Of a stretch of 64,000 bases of DNA, positions 10,980 through 22,290 are shown piece after piece. Every line of letters begins with the position of its first letter. Positions within the stretch are counted from its first letter, which is position 1. Source of the stretch: Sarcocystis neurona (Eukaryota > Apicomplexa > Conoidasida > Eucoccidiorida > Sarcocystidae). The stretch covers positions 1,970,423-2,034,422 of the forward strand of contig KL647311.1 in the NCBI GenBank assembly GCA_000727475.1, read 5' to 3'. The notes beneath the pieces were generated by a model, which made no database searches, was not told the origin of the DNA, and saw only the letters and a program-made list of their open reading frames with translations. Position numbers and translations under genes: made by a program.

Positions 10980-12878
10980 AAGGCGGCACGGGCAACAGCG
11001 CCAGCAGCAGCGTGACAGAGCGACGCAACGACCCCGCGGAGAGCAACAAAAGCGGCACAAGGAGGAGCCAGCCGCAGGGTCGGCGGTCGGAACAGAAAGA
11101 CGCTACGAATCCGACAGCAGAATTTAGGAGCCGTAGCCCAGGGAGAAGCAGAGAAAAGAAGCGACAGAGAGAGATCTGCAGCTAGAGACGGGAGCAGCAG
11201 CAGTTCGCCGTGAAGATATACCTTTGCCTGCAGAGCAGTTCATTCTCCTCCCTGTGCCAATTGCATTGCTGACTCCCACACAGAATTCACACCACAACAA
11301 GGTCAAGAAGTGCGCTTTTCTTCTTTTTCTTCTACTATAAAACCCTGCACACACGTAGAACACGTCTGTGTCTCCTCAGGACTTGAGCGACTACAGCTAC
11401 TTATATATATGTTCCACTCACAAAGAGAGAAACATACCTGTGCAAGTTTCATCTGAATACATTTCCTCGGCCGACACTGCCGTCAGGCTGAGACTACGTT
11501 CATAAATATATATATATATGTACACGTATACACACGTAATCAAGCGTTACATATATATATATATATATATGTACCCGTATACACACGTAGTTACCCGTTA
11601 CATATATATATATATATATATGTATACCTGTACGTATACACACGTAGTTACGTGTTATATATATGTATATGTATGTAAAGTTTTTATCTAAGTACACACC
11701 CTCTGTCGATACTGCCGTCACATTGAGATGGCACGTATATAAATAAATAAATATATATATACACGTATACCCCCGTAGGTAGGCGTGACGTATATATCTA
11801 TATATGTATATACGTACAGGTAAACAGAGAGTTACGCATTACATATATATGTATAAGTAAAGGTGTAGAGACAGCAGGTGTGTGGGCATGCAAGGCGGAA
11901 GAAAAGGAAGGATGTTAGGGAGGACAGTCTTTTTCTCACGACCCGGTCCGTTCGTCGAGGAACTGAAGAACTTCTTCTTCTATCGAGGAATATGTGGATT
12001 CACGTGTGCATGCAAAGGAGCACCTACACGCAATACTATCGCCCATCTATACACGTATATGGAGGGATAGAGAGAGGAATACATGTGTGCATCTACGCTA
12101 GCGCAGCTGGTGTGGAATGCCGGAATAAGGAGTGGCACAGAGATTATAGTATATTCACGTGGAGACCATCTGTACGAGTAGCGTTACGGTGTACATACAC
12201 TCGAAAAACTGCCCCCTGTGTCCCCACAACCGTGGAACTTCTCACCAAACGCTTACACTACCAAGGTTCACACACACACACACCCACACACATACACATG
12301 CGTAATATGCATATATATATATATGTATAGGCAATAAATATACACTTCGACGAGTACGTCTTACGTTTGTGTGCGTGTACGAGCTCGGTGGTGGATTCCT
12401 CTCTACACACATATGCATATATATATTATTGTATATAAGTGGTTGGAATGCAGAGACTTACACACGTGTACATTTATCTATATTCAGGAGAGCATTCACA
12501 TATATAGACATATATATGCATTTGTTTGTTCTTCTGGTGTGGATATATCTACGCGTGTACACCAACATGTACGGAGAAATACACATATATATATATATAT
12601 ATATCAATATAGATGTATGTATATGTGCACGTGTGCATAGTTATGACTTAAACGTAGAAATCTACAGGTATATGTATACGTGTACGTATACGCCTATCGA
12701 TGTATACTAGCACCCGCATGTATGTATGGATACGTATATGTACGTATACGTATATGTACGTATATGTGTGTGTAGATAGGGGATTAGAAATGGAGCCGCG
12801 CTTTATTTATCGAGACACGTGTACTTGTTGTTGCGTGTGCGTTGCTGTTGTTGCCGCTTCCTTTCTTTCCCCTTTTTT
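10980..12878. repeat. AT-rich microsatellite spacer
   Basis: The last CAG-rich DNA ends near 11.15 kb. It is followed by TA dinucleotide runs, TATATG arrays and (CACACG)-type motifs to 12.8 kb. Open frames here give only Ile/Tyr/His repeats and are not credible genes. Confidence 0.75.
11466..11860. repeat. Nested tandem repeat around GTATACACACGTA, duplicated at higher order
   Basis: The 13-mer GTATACACACGTA recurs at 11526, 11577 and 11634, spaced 51 and 57 bp and separated by TA runs. A longer block beginning with a CACTGCCGTCA-like segment near 11471 is repeated in diverged form near 11706 (ATACTGCCGTCA). Each block is followed by an AT-rich stretch and a CACGTATAC motif, implying a second-order duplication of about 235 bp. 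Confidence 0.75.
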
Positions 12879-14137
12879 TTAGGCATTCATGACATATGCG
12901 CCGCGTTCACTTACTTGATCCCGCAGCCTTCCCTGTTGCAGTTGCTGCTGCTCGTGCAGGAGTTCATGCTGCGCTGTGCCCCTTGGCTGCTGCTTCCTCC
13001 CGAAAAATCTCTCAATTTCTCTGCTGCTGTCGCCCGGGTCCTCAGGTATACTTTCACGGGCTTCCCACGCGGCTGCTGCTGTTACTGCTCCTGTGCTGCC
13101 TTTGCCGAAGTTGCTGCTGCTCTGTGTGCGGACACCCTGCAGTCTGCTTACCACTTTGCTGTTGCAGCTGCTGCTGTGGCTCCTACCTGCTGCTGCGAGC
13201 GCTACTGCTGGTGCGAGCGCTACTGCTGCTGCGAGCGCTACTGCTGCTGCTGGCGCTACTGCTGCTGCTGGCGCTGCTGCTGCTGCTAGCGCTGCTGGTG
13301 CTGATAACGCTGCTGCTGCTAGCGTTGCTGCTGCTGTTGGTGCTGCTGCTAGCGCTGCTGCTGCTGTTTGTGCTGCTGCTGTCGCTGCTGCTGCTGTTCT
13401 CGGTGCCAGCGCTGCTCTTCCTGTTGCCGTTGTGTGGGCGTAGGATTGCTGTTGCATGTGCAGCTGCTGCGTTGGCTGCTGCTCTGTGTGCTGCTCGGCT
13501 TGCGGCTATTGGGTCTGTCCTCGGCACCGCCGCTGCTGCACTCCTGCCTTTGTTGTCCGTCCTTTTCTTTTGCCGCCGCTGCTGCTGTTGCGGCTGTTGC
13601 TATCGCTGCTCTTGCTGTCGGTGTTGCTGCTGTGTTTGTCGCGATTGCTGTTGCGGCTGCCACTGCCGCTTGGTGCTGCCGTTTCTTATTCCTTTATAGT
13701 CGCGCGCTGCGGTTGATGCTTTTGCTGTCGGCTGCGGCTGCTGCTACTGCTACCAACGCATGCTCCTGCTGCTGAGGGGATCAATTGTTGCTGCTCTCAC
13801 GCACTGCTGCTGCTGTCAGGAGCTGCTGCTTGTGGTTAAAAGATTTCCCGTCACTGTTGCTGTCGGGTGCTGCTCTGCGGCGGTGGCTGCGACTCTTCGT
13901 GCTTCTTCACAGGCAGCATCAATACATCACCTGCCCCTGCTGTTGCTGCTGCTGCCTTATGCATCTGCTGCTGCTTGCGCTGCTGCTGACAAGGTCCAGC
14001 TCGTGTGGCTGCTTTTTTGCTTTCCTTTCGCATGCATCTGGGCGTCGACGTAGGAAGTCCACGACATTCAGGATTCCAGGCAGTTTCATCAAATATCTGT
14101 ATATATATACTATACACATACATATGTGTACATACAT
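12879..14137 (-). CDS. Candidate minus-strand Ala/Gln-rich gene, 3' part best supported
   Basis: On the minus strand the frame 12879-13457 (192 codons) has an Ala-rich first half and a complex, charged second half: GKGSTGAVTAAAAWEARES, then a segment with FFGRKQQPRGTAQHELLHEQ, ending GAYVMNA. That half reads like real protein. Further upstream on the same strand, 13349-13663 (Gln/Arg/Ser-rich) and 13919-14137 (containing LPGILNVVDFLRRRPDACE) are also protein-like but lie in other frames, so introns or repeat-length changes must intervene. The plus strand over the same stretch gives poly-Leu/poly-Cys from CTG repeats, which I read as antisense. No known domain is seen and the start codon is not fixed. 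Confidence 0.4.
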
Positions 14138-14200
14138 CTATGTGTATATATGGATATGTGATAATATATAGTCAGATACATATGTACGTATAGGCATACA

Positions 14201-14231
<31 letters not shown>

Positions 14232-14330
14232 GTGCATACCCACATATGTACCTATGCATGTATATACTATTATCTATCTGTGTATATACATGAATATATG
14301 TGTCTGTATATGTATATTCATGTATACACG
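14098..14330. repeat. TA/TATG microsatellite
   Basis: TA dinucleotides and TATATG/TATGTA words dominate, giving only Ile/Tyr/Met/Val repeats in translation. It separates the minus-strand candidate from a CT-rich tract at about 14.46-14.66 kb. Confidence 0.8.
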
Positions 14331-14657
14331 TGTGATGAAATGCATCTGATGAGTACATCTATGCACAGTGTGACATACGCTGGCAGACTTTCGACGTGTT
14401 GCAAATGTGTGGGCAGGCAGTTGCTGCAGTTTTTCTCACCGGGAGTGACTCGCGTCTTCGAGTTTTTCTCTCCGTCGCTTTCTTGGCCCCAGGCATCGTA
14501 GGCGCCTTCCCCTCTCTCTTCTCCTTCGGCCTCCTCTGCTCTCTTTTCCCTCCCCTCACTTTTCCTCTCCATCTCTCTCCGTCCATCACTTCCCCGTCCT
14601 CTCCCCGTCTCCGTCTCCGTCACTTTCTTCCGCTCTGTCTCTCTCTTTCTCCCTGCA

Positions 14658-14688
<31 letters not shown>

Positions 14689-14856
14689 GTATGTATGTAT
14701 GTATATGTATGTATGTATGTATATGTATGTATGTATATGTATGTATGTATATGTATGTATGTATATGTATGTATGTATGTATGTATATGTATGTATATGT
14801 ATGCATGTATGTATATGTATGTATGTATGTATATGTGTGTGTGTGTGTGTGTGTGT
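14658..14856. repeat. (TATG)n tetranucleotide array followed by (TG)n
   Basis: A TA run at 14660-14690 passes into a long array of ATGT/TATG tetranucleotides with interspersed TATATG, then a (GT)n run at about 14835-14855. Both strands are open and would encode Tyr/Met/Val/Cys or His/Ile/Thr repeats, which is a property of the repeat and not evidence of coding. Confidence 0.85.
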
Positions 14857-14959
14857 CGCTGTTTCTCTCTGCTGCAACACACCCGTCTTCACATACTCCT
14901 GCGTGTATTCACATACATTTCTTTGTTCATCCCGAAGACTTCATGTGTTCACATTGCCC

Positions 14960-16465
14960 TCCACGACTACTAGTAATACCGGGACTCCTATCAATACTAC
15001 TATCACTACAAACACTGCCACTACCACTACGACTACTGCTGCTGCTCTTTTAGTGGTTCTTTAGTGCTGGTGCTATTCCTATCCCTTCTACTACTATGAG
15101 TTCATATCTACTATTTTCTCCATAACTTCTACTACTACTACGACTAATTCTAGCACTGCTACTTCGATCAATAGTTCTTCTGTTACTGTTGCTTCTGCTC
15201 CTTCACTTCTATTACATCTTCTATTACTGCTACTCCTCCTCCTCCTCCTACGAAGACTGCTCCACTTCTGCTGCTATAACTCCATCTCTACTACTTCTAC
15301 TACTATTACTATTGCTGCTGTTGCGACTACTGCATTCGTACTATGACGTGCACTGCCATTTGCCCTACTCGACGAATGTTTTCCGTTTCCGAAGCAGAGA
15401 GGCCTTGCTACTCAGCTACTAACACTACTACTATTACCACCCTACTGCTGTTGCTGCCACTGCTATCACAACAAGTGCTCCTATTGCGCTTTTAATACTT
15501 TCACGACTTCTACAAGGAAACGTTCTACAATTGAACCAAACAATAACTTCTACTACTACTGTTACTACAAGAAGAAGAAGTAGTAGCATTACTGCTACTA
15601 TTACTATTGCAGCTACCTCTTCTACTACTACTACTAGTACAAGAAGAACCACTAGTATGCTACTTCTGCAGTTAGAAGAGGTACCACTACTACTGACTGC
15701 TTCTCTTACTATGACTGCTACTGCTGCTATTGATAGTATTGTAGCTCCTGATACTGCTACTAATCTTGCTACAACTACCACTTCTTTTAGTACTGCTGCT
15801 GTTACTACTCCCGCCCTTCTCACGACTACTACTACTAGTACGGCTACTACCGGCATTAATATTTTCACTACTACTACTGCTATTACCACCACTGCCCTTA
15901 GCCGTCGTGACTCTGCTACTAGGAGAAGAAGTCCTGCTACGAGTACAGCAAGTCCTACTACTACTCTTAGTAATAGTGGTAGTAGTATTCTCAGGACTCC
16001 GACTACCAGTTCTCCTGCTATTACTACTACTACTACTACTACTTTTACTGCTGCCTCTTCTATTGGGACTACCCGTATTGCTACTGTTGCTGCTCCTTCT
16101 ACAACAACGACTACTCTTACTGCTACAAATGTCCTTAATATCCCTTCCATTACTTCTACTATTCCTATTAGTATCCCTGCTACCACTACTACTACCGTTG
16201 CTGCTCTCACAGCAAGTACTACTTCTATTACTACTACTACTACTGCTAGTACCCCTACCGCTACCACAACAGCAACTGCTACTATTGCCGCAACACAACT
16301 ACTACGGCTTCTATTTCTGCTGCTGCTATTTCTATTACGACTACTACTACTACTACTATCACTAGCGGTGCAATTACTCCTTGTGACAGTACTGCAAGAA
16401 GGACCACTCGCAGGACAACAGCAAGGACTATCACTACTCTTTCACAGCAACTACTACTACTGAGA
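14960..16465. repeat. Degenerate ACT/CTA trinucleotide block
   Basis: About 1.5 kb dominated by ACT, CTA and TAC triplets (AGT, TAG and GTA on the other strand), mixed with CTG/GCT. The unit differs from the CAG repeats elsewhere. TAC/ACT/CTA carries no stop in the forward frames, so a plus-strand frame of 310 codons (15531-16463) is open; it is very Thr-rich (runs of four to eight Thr with Ala, Ser and Ile). The minus strand is also open in parts, giving Ser/Asn-rich or Val-rich products. A mucin-like Thr-rich protein is possible, but no signal peptide, splice pattern or non-repeat island supports it, so I call it repeat. Confidence 0.7.
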
Positions 16466-17172
16466 CTACCCCTGCATGAATAGATTTTCGCGTAGATATT
16501 TGTAGCTGTTTTGTACGAGAAGAATGAAGAGGGAAGTCGGCGTACAAACTCTCTCTACAGCAAAACCTGTCTCTCCACACATTACTTAAGCTATGGAGAA
16601 ACAGTATCATATATATATATACAGACACACTAGAGTCTCTGTATACGCACGTATAAAGGCGTCCATGTATATATGTAGCTATATGCATATGTATATATAT
16701 ATATTCCTCTATCTCTCTCTATATATGTATACACACACACACACACACACCCACACAAAAGTCTGTGAGTAGGTACGTATAGGGAAGTCCACGTGTATAT
16801 ATATATATATATATATATATATCTGGAAGAGAAGGGTGAGTAAGTAGGAGGTATTTAATTGAATGTAGATATATATGAAGGACGACTAAAGAACGACTTC
16901 CCACTGAGCCAAGTGACGCTTTTGTACCGTCACACCTTTCCATAAATTTATGTGTCGCGCATGCACGCATGCACGTTGTATCTATTACAGACAGATGAAT
17001 GTATTTCATTGTAGCTACAACTTTGCCGGATATTAACGGAAGAGGTCTACATGTATACACGTACGAACAAAGAAGAAGAAGAAGAAGAGAGCGTGAGAAG
17101 ACTTCCTTGCTGCGGTACTTATTAGTGATTGTCTAGACACACAGATATGAATGGAATTCTGCGCCGATCTGT
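16466..17172. other. AT-rich spacer without a gene
   Basis: Contains TA runs (16608-16620, 16797-16822), an (AC)n run at about 16731-16751 and otherwise unremarkable sequence. I see no credible coding segment. Confidence 0.6.
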
Positions 17173-18161
17173 CTATAGCCAGAGAGCGACAGCCAGATAG
17201 AGAAGGACAGACAAAGAGACAGATGTATATATATATATATATGTATGGATAGCTAAGGATGTGTTTGCAAGTGCTGCGGATGCGGTTCTTTGCTGTTGCT
17301 TCTTCCTACTGCAGTGCCTGTAGAAACGTAGTGTCCTGCTGCTGGCGTTGGCGACTGCCCGTCCTGATACTGCGGGATTTCCAGGAATGCCTACCGATTT
17401 ACGCATCCCCTGTTGCTGTTGCTGCTGCTTGTTTTCGTTCATTTTTCTCGTTTTCCAGCCGCTGCTGAGGCCCCTTCTCCTGCCGCTTCTGCTGCTGCTG
17501 TGGATCCTGTTGCTGGTGTCACGGCTTCTTTCCCTCGGTGCTGCGGCATCTGCTGTAGCGTTTGCTGCTGCTGACGCTCAGCTCGTGCAGCTGCTGCTTC
17601 CCGGGGCTATCCTCTGCTGCTGCTCCGACCGCCTCTGCCACTCTGCCTGCTGCGCATTCCGCCGCTGCGACTCCTCGTGCTGCACCTATGCCTGCTGGTC
17701 TTTCTTTGTGGATTACTCGTGCTGCTCCTGTTCCTGCTGCTGCTGCCGGCACACATCTGCTTCAGATGTGTGCTGCTCCTCCTCTTGATCCTCCTCCGCC
17801 CCTTGCTATTCCTGTTGCTGCTGCTGCTTCCGTCCCGGTGCTACGACTGCTGCTCATTTCTACCCGCAGCTGCTCTTCCTGCAGCTGTCACGCATGGACT
17901 GCTGCTTCTCCTCTACCTCCTCCTCGCGCTACAACTGCTCCCCTTGCTGCTGCTGTTGCTTCTTCTGCAATTTCTGCGGTTGCCACTGCAGCTACTGCAG
18001 CCACCATCTGGTGCTGGTGATTGCTGCTGCTGTTGCTGCTGACCTGTTCTGCTATGGAAATGCCGGTGCTGCCATTTGCTGCTGCTGCAGCTGTTGCTGC
18101 TGTTGTTGCGGCTGTTCAATGGGTTCAGACTCACCCACACGTTGAGTTTTTCCCGGTTCAA
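17173..18161 (-). CDS. Candidate minus-strand gene fragments, unknown product
   Basis: Two minus-strand segments have protein-like composition: 17173-17442, starting at an ATG with MNENK and a six-Gln run, then GMRKSVGIPGNPAVSGRAVA; and 17519-17752, containing HKERPAGIGAARGVAAAE and ending KRYSRCRSTEGKKP. A third, 17913-18161, begins MNREKLNVWVSLNPLNS. They lie in different frames, so at least two introns or frame changes are needed to join them. The plus strand here is CTG repeat giving poly-Leu/Cys. No family is recognised. Plus-strand coding from 18054 overlaps the upstream edge, so the two candidates cannot both be right there. Confidence 0.25.
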
Positions 18162-18545
18162 AAATGTCTACGCAGCGCTGCTGCTGTGGCGAGTATTACT
18201 TCAACTCCAGGTACTAGTCCCACCGCAAGAAACGGCAGCAACAGCAGCGGCAGCAACAGCAGCGGCAGCAACAGCAGCGGCAGCAACAGCAGCGGCAGCA
18301 GCAGCAGCGGCAGCAGCAACAGCAGAGGAAAGTGCATCAAGAGCCTTATTGCAGAAGCTTCAGCAGCAGCAGTCACAGGGAGTTTACCGGAGGAGAAGGA
18401 AAAGGTGGAGGAAGAGAAGCAGCAGCAGCAGAGGCAGCAACAGCAGCCGCAGTGTCCAACAACGGAGGCGACAGTGACACAGCAGCAGCAGCGGCAGAGG
18501 CAAAAGGAGCAGACGCACAAGGAGAAGCAGCTGCAAGTGGGGTAG
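18054..18545 (+). CDS. Candidate Gln/Ser/Ala-rich protein, unknown function
   Basis: Starting at the ATG at 18054 (MEMPVLPF), the frame first gives an Ala/Val-rich segment and then AVQWVQTHPHVEFFPVQKC, which is normal protein sequence. Next come a GSNSS repeat (15-nt unit, about 18235-18310), a complex island (KCIKSLIAEASAAAVTGSL), a charged EEKEKVEEE segment and a Gln-rich end. An overlapping frame (18332-19009) carries an eight-residue GVEAAAAS repeat and a Lys-rich tail (GQQQKQKRKDERKKEIYREV). A repeat-length change or splice inside the CAG tract could join the two into one longer protein. Function unknown. Confidence 0.4.
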   Translation: MEMPVLPFAAAAAVAAVVAAVQWVQTHPHVEFFPVQKCLRSAAAVASITSTPGTSPTARNGSNSSGSNSSGSNSSGSNSSGSSSSGSSNSRGKCIKSLIAEASAAAVTGSLPEEKEKVEEEKQQQQRQQQQPQCPTTEATVTQQQQRQRQKEQTHKEKQLQVG

Positions 18546-18656
18546 AAGCAGCAGCAGCAAGTGGGGTAGAAGCAGCAGCAGCACGTGGGGTAGAAGCAGC
18601 AGCAGCAAGTGGGGTAGAAGCAGCAGCAGCAAGTGGGGCAGGAGAAGCCGCAGCAG
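18537..18656 (+). repeat. 24-bp minisatellite, five units, encoding GVEAAAAS
   Basis: Units start at 18537, 18561, 18585, 18609 and 18633 with exact 24-bp spacing. Each joins GTGGGGTAGAA to a short GCA run. The period is a multiple of three, so the plus-strand frame stays open and yields an octapeptide repeat. In the neighbouring frame, however, the unit contains TAG, which ends the 18054 frame at 18545. Confidence 0.9.
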
Positions 18657-18799
18657 CGGATGCAAAAGAGGAAGAAACAGTAGGCACAGAAGAGGACGTA
18701 GCAACAAACGCAGGGGAAAGTGGACAGCAGCAAAAACAGAAGAGGAAGGATGAAAGGAAGAAAGAGATATATCGAGAAGTCTGTGTGTTATCTACAAGA

Positions 18800-21449
18800 G
18801 ACAAAAGAAGTTGTCACACACACACACACACAGACAGACACAGACAGGGAAGAGACAGAGAGACAGGGAACAGACATACATACATCCATACAGATGTCGA
18901 TACATATATACATACATGTACCTACACATATATACGTATACGTGTATATACATACATACACATACACATATATACGTTTACACACATATACATACATATA
19001 GATATATAGATACATACGCATACGTACATACGTATACATATATATAGATACGTATACAAACACATACATATACATATACAGATACATACGTATACATACA
19101 TACGTGTACATACATACATATACATATATACGTATACCTATATACATATGCATATATAGATGCATACGTATACATATATATATATGTATACATACAGACA
19201 CACCCGAGAGACGGACATTTATACATATATCCCTATATTTGTATATTTGAGAGAGATGTGTTGATGTGTAGAGGTCTGTTTAAAGATCGTGAGAAGGGAA
19301 GGACTAACACAGACACACACATACACAGCGGGAAGAAAGGGAGAGACAGAAGGGGGGACACTGCAGGTCCATCGTTTGTACGAGCAGGGGCAGCAGGGGG
19401 GGGGGAGAAGACGCAGAAGAGAAGTGTAGAAGGACGAAAGGGGGAGAGAGATGCACAGAGTTCGAGGAGAGGGCAGCAGCGAAGTTGACGGGCAGACATT
19501 CCTCTCGAATGACGAAGAAGATGAAGAGTCGCCCGTCCTCGGGGGGGGGTGCGCATGTATCAGGGGAGTCTGCTGATTAAAAGAATAGGAGAGAAATGCA
19601 GAAGACTCCCTCGGCCTCTACCGCTCGCCTGGTGCCGGCATTACCCCGTGAACTCCTGCTCTTTCCTTCTCTCGAAAAAACGCACGCAAAAGCATTCGCC
19701 TTCCACGCGTAGATTACGAGCCTCGTATCTTTCTCCTATCCATCTGTATATTCGTATATCTCTCTTCCTACACATATACATATATATATGTCACGCCCTT
19801 TACATATATATATATTTATGTGCCTCTCTTCGGGTATCTCTCTATCTATACATTCACACATACACATATCTCTCATATGCATACATATCCATACACGTAT
19901 ATATATATGTCTGCGTATTATATGTCTCTTCGTATACATATGCATGTGTATCTCTATTCGTATATCCATACATGTATATATATATGTCTGCGTATTATAT
20001 GTCTCTTCGTATACATATGCATGTGTATCTCTATTCGTATATATCTCTCTTTCTTTACATCTGTATGTGTGGAGATATGTATGTGTGTATGTTCCTCGGC
20101 GTCTCTCTATGTGTCTTCGCAGGAGGTTTGGGCCTTTTTGCTGCATTTCTACAAAGACGTATTATCTTCCTCCTCTTCAAGAGATAAACGAGCCTTATCT
20201 CTCTCCATACATAAGACACACACATCTATATACGTCTAGTTGCATTGGTCTCTCTATACACCTCTCTGCCTTTACCTATGTCTCTTCATTTTACATATAT
20301 ACATATATATCTCTTCAGATCTACCTCTACATTCTCGTGTATATATATAGATAATATAGACGTGTATGTCCTGCTGCATCTATACCTGTCTCTCTTCCCT
20401 TCTTTATCTATCTCTCTGCCTATAGATACACGTGTGTATTTACCATCTGTTTATACATATGTGTGCATAGGTGTATGTTGTTGTATATAACTGACGATAT
20501 ATACATATATATATTTTATATACCTTTTCGTTTCTACCACCACCTGTTCATATAGTATCGATCTCTTCCCCACTCTTTCCTTCTCTCTGTAACAAACTCT
20601 GAGTGCCTCCACACCCAAAAAAGAAAGCTGCCTCTCTACACATATATATATATATATATATACGTGTACATGTATATTGATGAAATCACATACATACGCA
20701 CTAATACACCCCATCGCATGTATATATATATATGTGAACAAACATCCTGCCATATTCACATATTTATAGAGAGAGAGAGAGGCGTGTCCAACAATATACA
20801 TATATATATACGCATGTGCTCCTCCTACTATAGACCCATATGAAGAGAGTGAGACGCCTTTTACCATATGTATGTGTATATATATACACGCCACAGACCA
20901 TATACAGATAGATATACATAGAAGCTTACTACCGAGTATATATATCATATATCTGTACCTACAGACGCCTCCTACCATATATATATATATATGTGTCAAT
21001 ACAGAGAGAGAGAGGCTGAGATATTCTTATGTATAGACGCTTTCTATTGTATATATATATATGCCAATATATGTATCCTACCATATACGTGTATACATGT
21101 ATATACAGTTCCTACCATATATATAAAGAGAGAGAGAGACAGGCGCCTCATCTCATATATGTGTAAACACTTCCTACCATATACACATATATATATACTT
21201 ATATATGCGCCTCCTACAATATAAAAGTACATATATACACATATATATGTATATATATGGATGCGCCTCCTACAATAGAAATGTATATATATGTATACAA
21301 ACATCCTAGCCCATACAGATGTATGCGTTTTTATCTTATACCTATACATATATATATAAGGTATGTGAAGAAAAGAGTTCGAAGTGCGGAAGTCGATATA
21401 TGCGTCGTAGATAGGACTGGGCGATGATGAAGAGAAATGTTCGGTCAAG
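18800..21449. repeat. Long AT-rich microsatellite region
   Basis: Starts with (CA)n at 18817-18835 and runs through CATA/TATA tetranucleotide arrays to 19.2 kb, a purine-rich tract with a ten-G run near 19.4 kb, then TATATG/CT-rich arrays to 21.4 kb. Open frames yield Tyr/Ile/Thr/Cys or Arg/Glu repeats only. No gene is supported. Confidence 0.75.
19885..20038. repeat. Near-perfect 77-bp tandem duplication
   Basis: Copies at 19885-19961 and 19962-20038 are almost identical. The only clear difference I see is CATACACG versus CATACATG near the start. The unit contains GTCTGCGTATTATATG and CTCTTCGTATACATATGC, so it is more complex than the surrounding TA arrays. Confidence 0.85.
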
Positions 21450-22290
21450 ATGAATATGCTTCTATTCTGCGAGGTACGGGATCTGCTGTTGCTGATTTAT
21501 GTAGCTGATCATAGAATACACGCTGGTGCTTCTTTTCTAGTTTTGCCGCAGCACCCCACAGGCCCTTCTGTTGCTGCTGCTTCTGCTGCTTTTTCGTCTC
21601 TTGCGCATGTGGAAAATTCAGGCGTTGGTGTGCTGCAGCAGTCGACCAGAGGAAGAAGGAGCAGCAGACGAAGCACCAGCGGCAGGAAGTTTCCCTTCTT
21701 TTGTGTACTTCTTGCTAGGATACATTCAACTGCATGAACAGCAAATTGCAACGCAACCGGAAGTGCTGCTGAGCTCTGACTTCTTCTTCGACCATCATCT
21801 CTTCACGCCGTCGCCTTGTCTTTTCTGCTGCTGCTGCTCTTGTGCCGGTGAGAAGTCATTCACTACCGCAGCAGCAAGAATGAAAGGGAAGCATCAGCGT
21901 AGCAGCAGCAGCAGCAGCACAAAAGCAGCACAGCAGCAGCAACAGCAGCAGCAACAGCAGCAGCAGCATAGCAGCAGCAACAGCAGCGGCAGCATAGCAG
22001 CAGCAAGAGCAGCAACAGCAACAGCAACAGCTGCAGCCACGCGGGGCAATGCGAGCCGTCAGGGGTTGCTGAGGAGAGGAAGAAGCAGAAGCGCCAGCAG
22101 CAGCAGAACCACATTCCTCGATCCAGCAGCAAGAAGGAAAACAACGGCAAGAGCAGAGAAAGAAAAAGAAGCAGCAGCAGTCAGAGAGCAGCAGCGTCCG
22201 GAGGAGTCATGTACGGCAGCAGCACGGAGACAGCCGCAGCAGCAACGAACGATGAAGCAGCGCAGCATCAGCGGCATAAACCCGCAGTAG
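21450..22290 (+). CDS. Candidate small gene with poly-Gln tract, unknown function
   Basis: The frame 21571-22290 carries a convincing non-repeat segment: after PEEEGAADEAPAAGSF it reads FVYFLLGYIQLHEQQIATQP, then a Phe/Asp/His-rich part. This is followed by poly-Ser, a run of about 12 Gln, a Thr/Ala section and a basic tail ending SISGINPQ. An ATG at 21450 in another frame (MNMLLFCE) is followed at once by GAG|GTACGG, a possible donor, and could be a first exon. The stretch 21820-21850 is CTG-derived Cys and may be intronic. No domain is recognised. The Phe/Leu-rich part could be a single weak hydrophobic segment. Confidence 0.4.

Noticed and set aside
15434..16267. 277-codon minus-strand Val-rich frame
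   Set aside because: It is the translation of the reverse complement of the ACT block; all flanking codons are repeat-derived.
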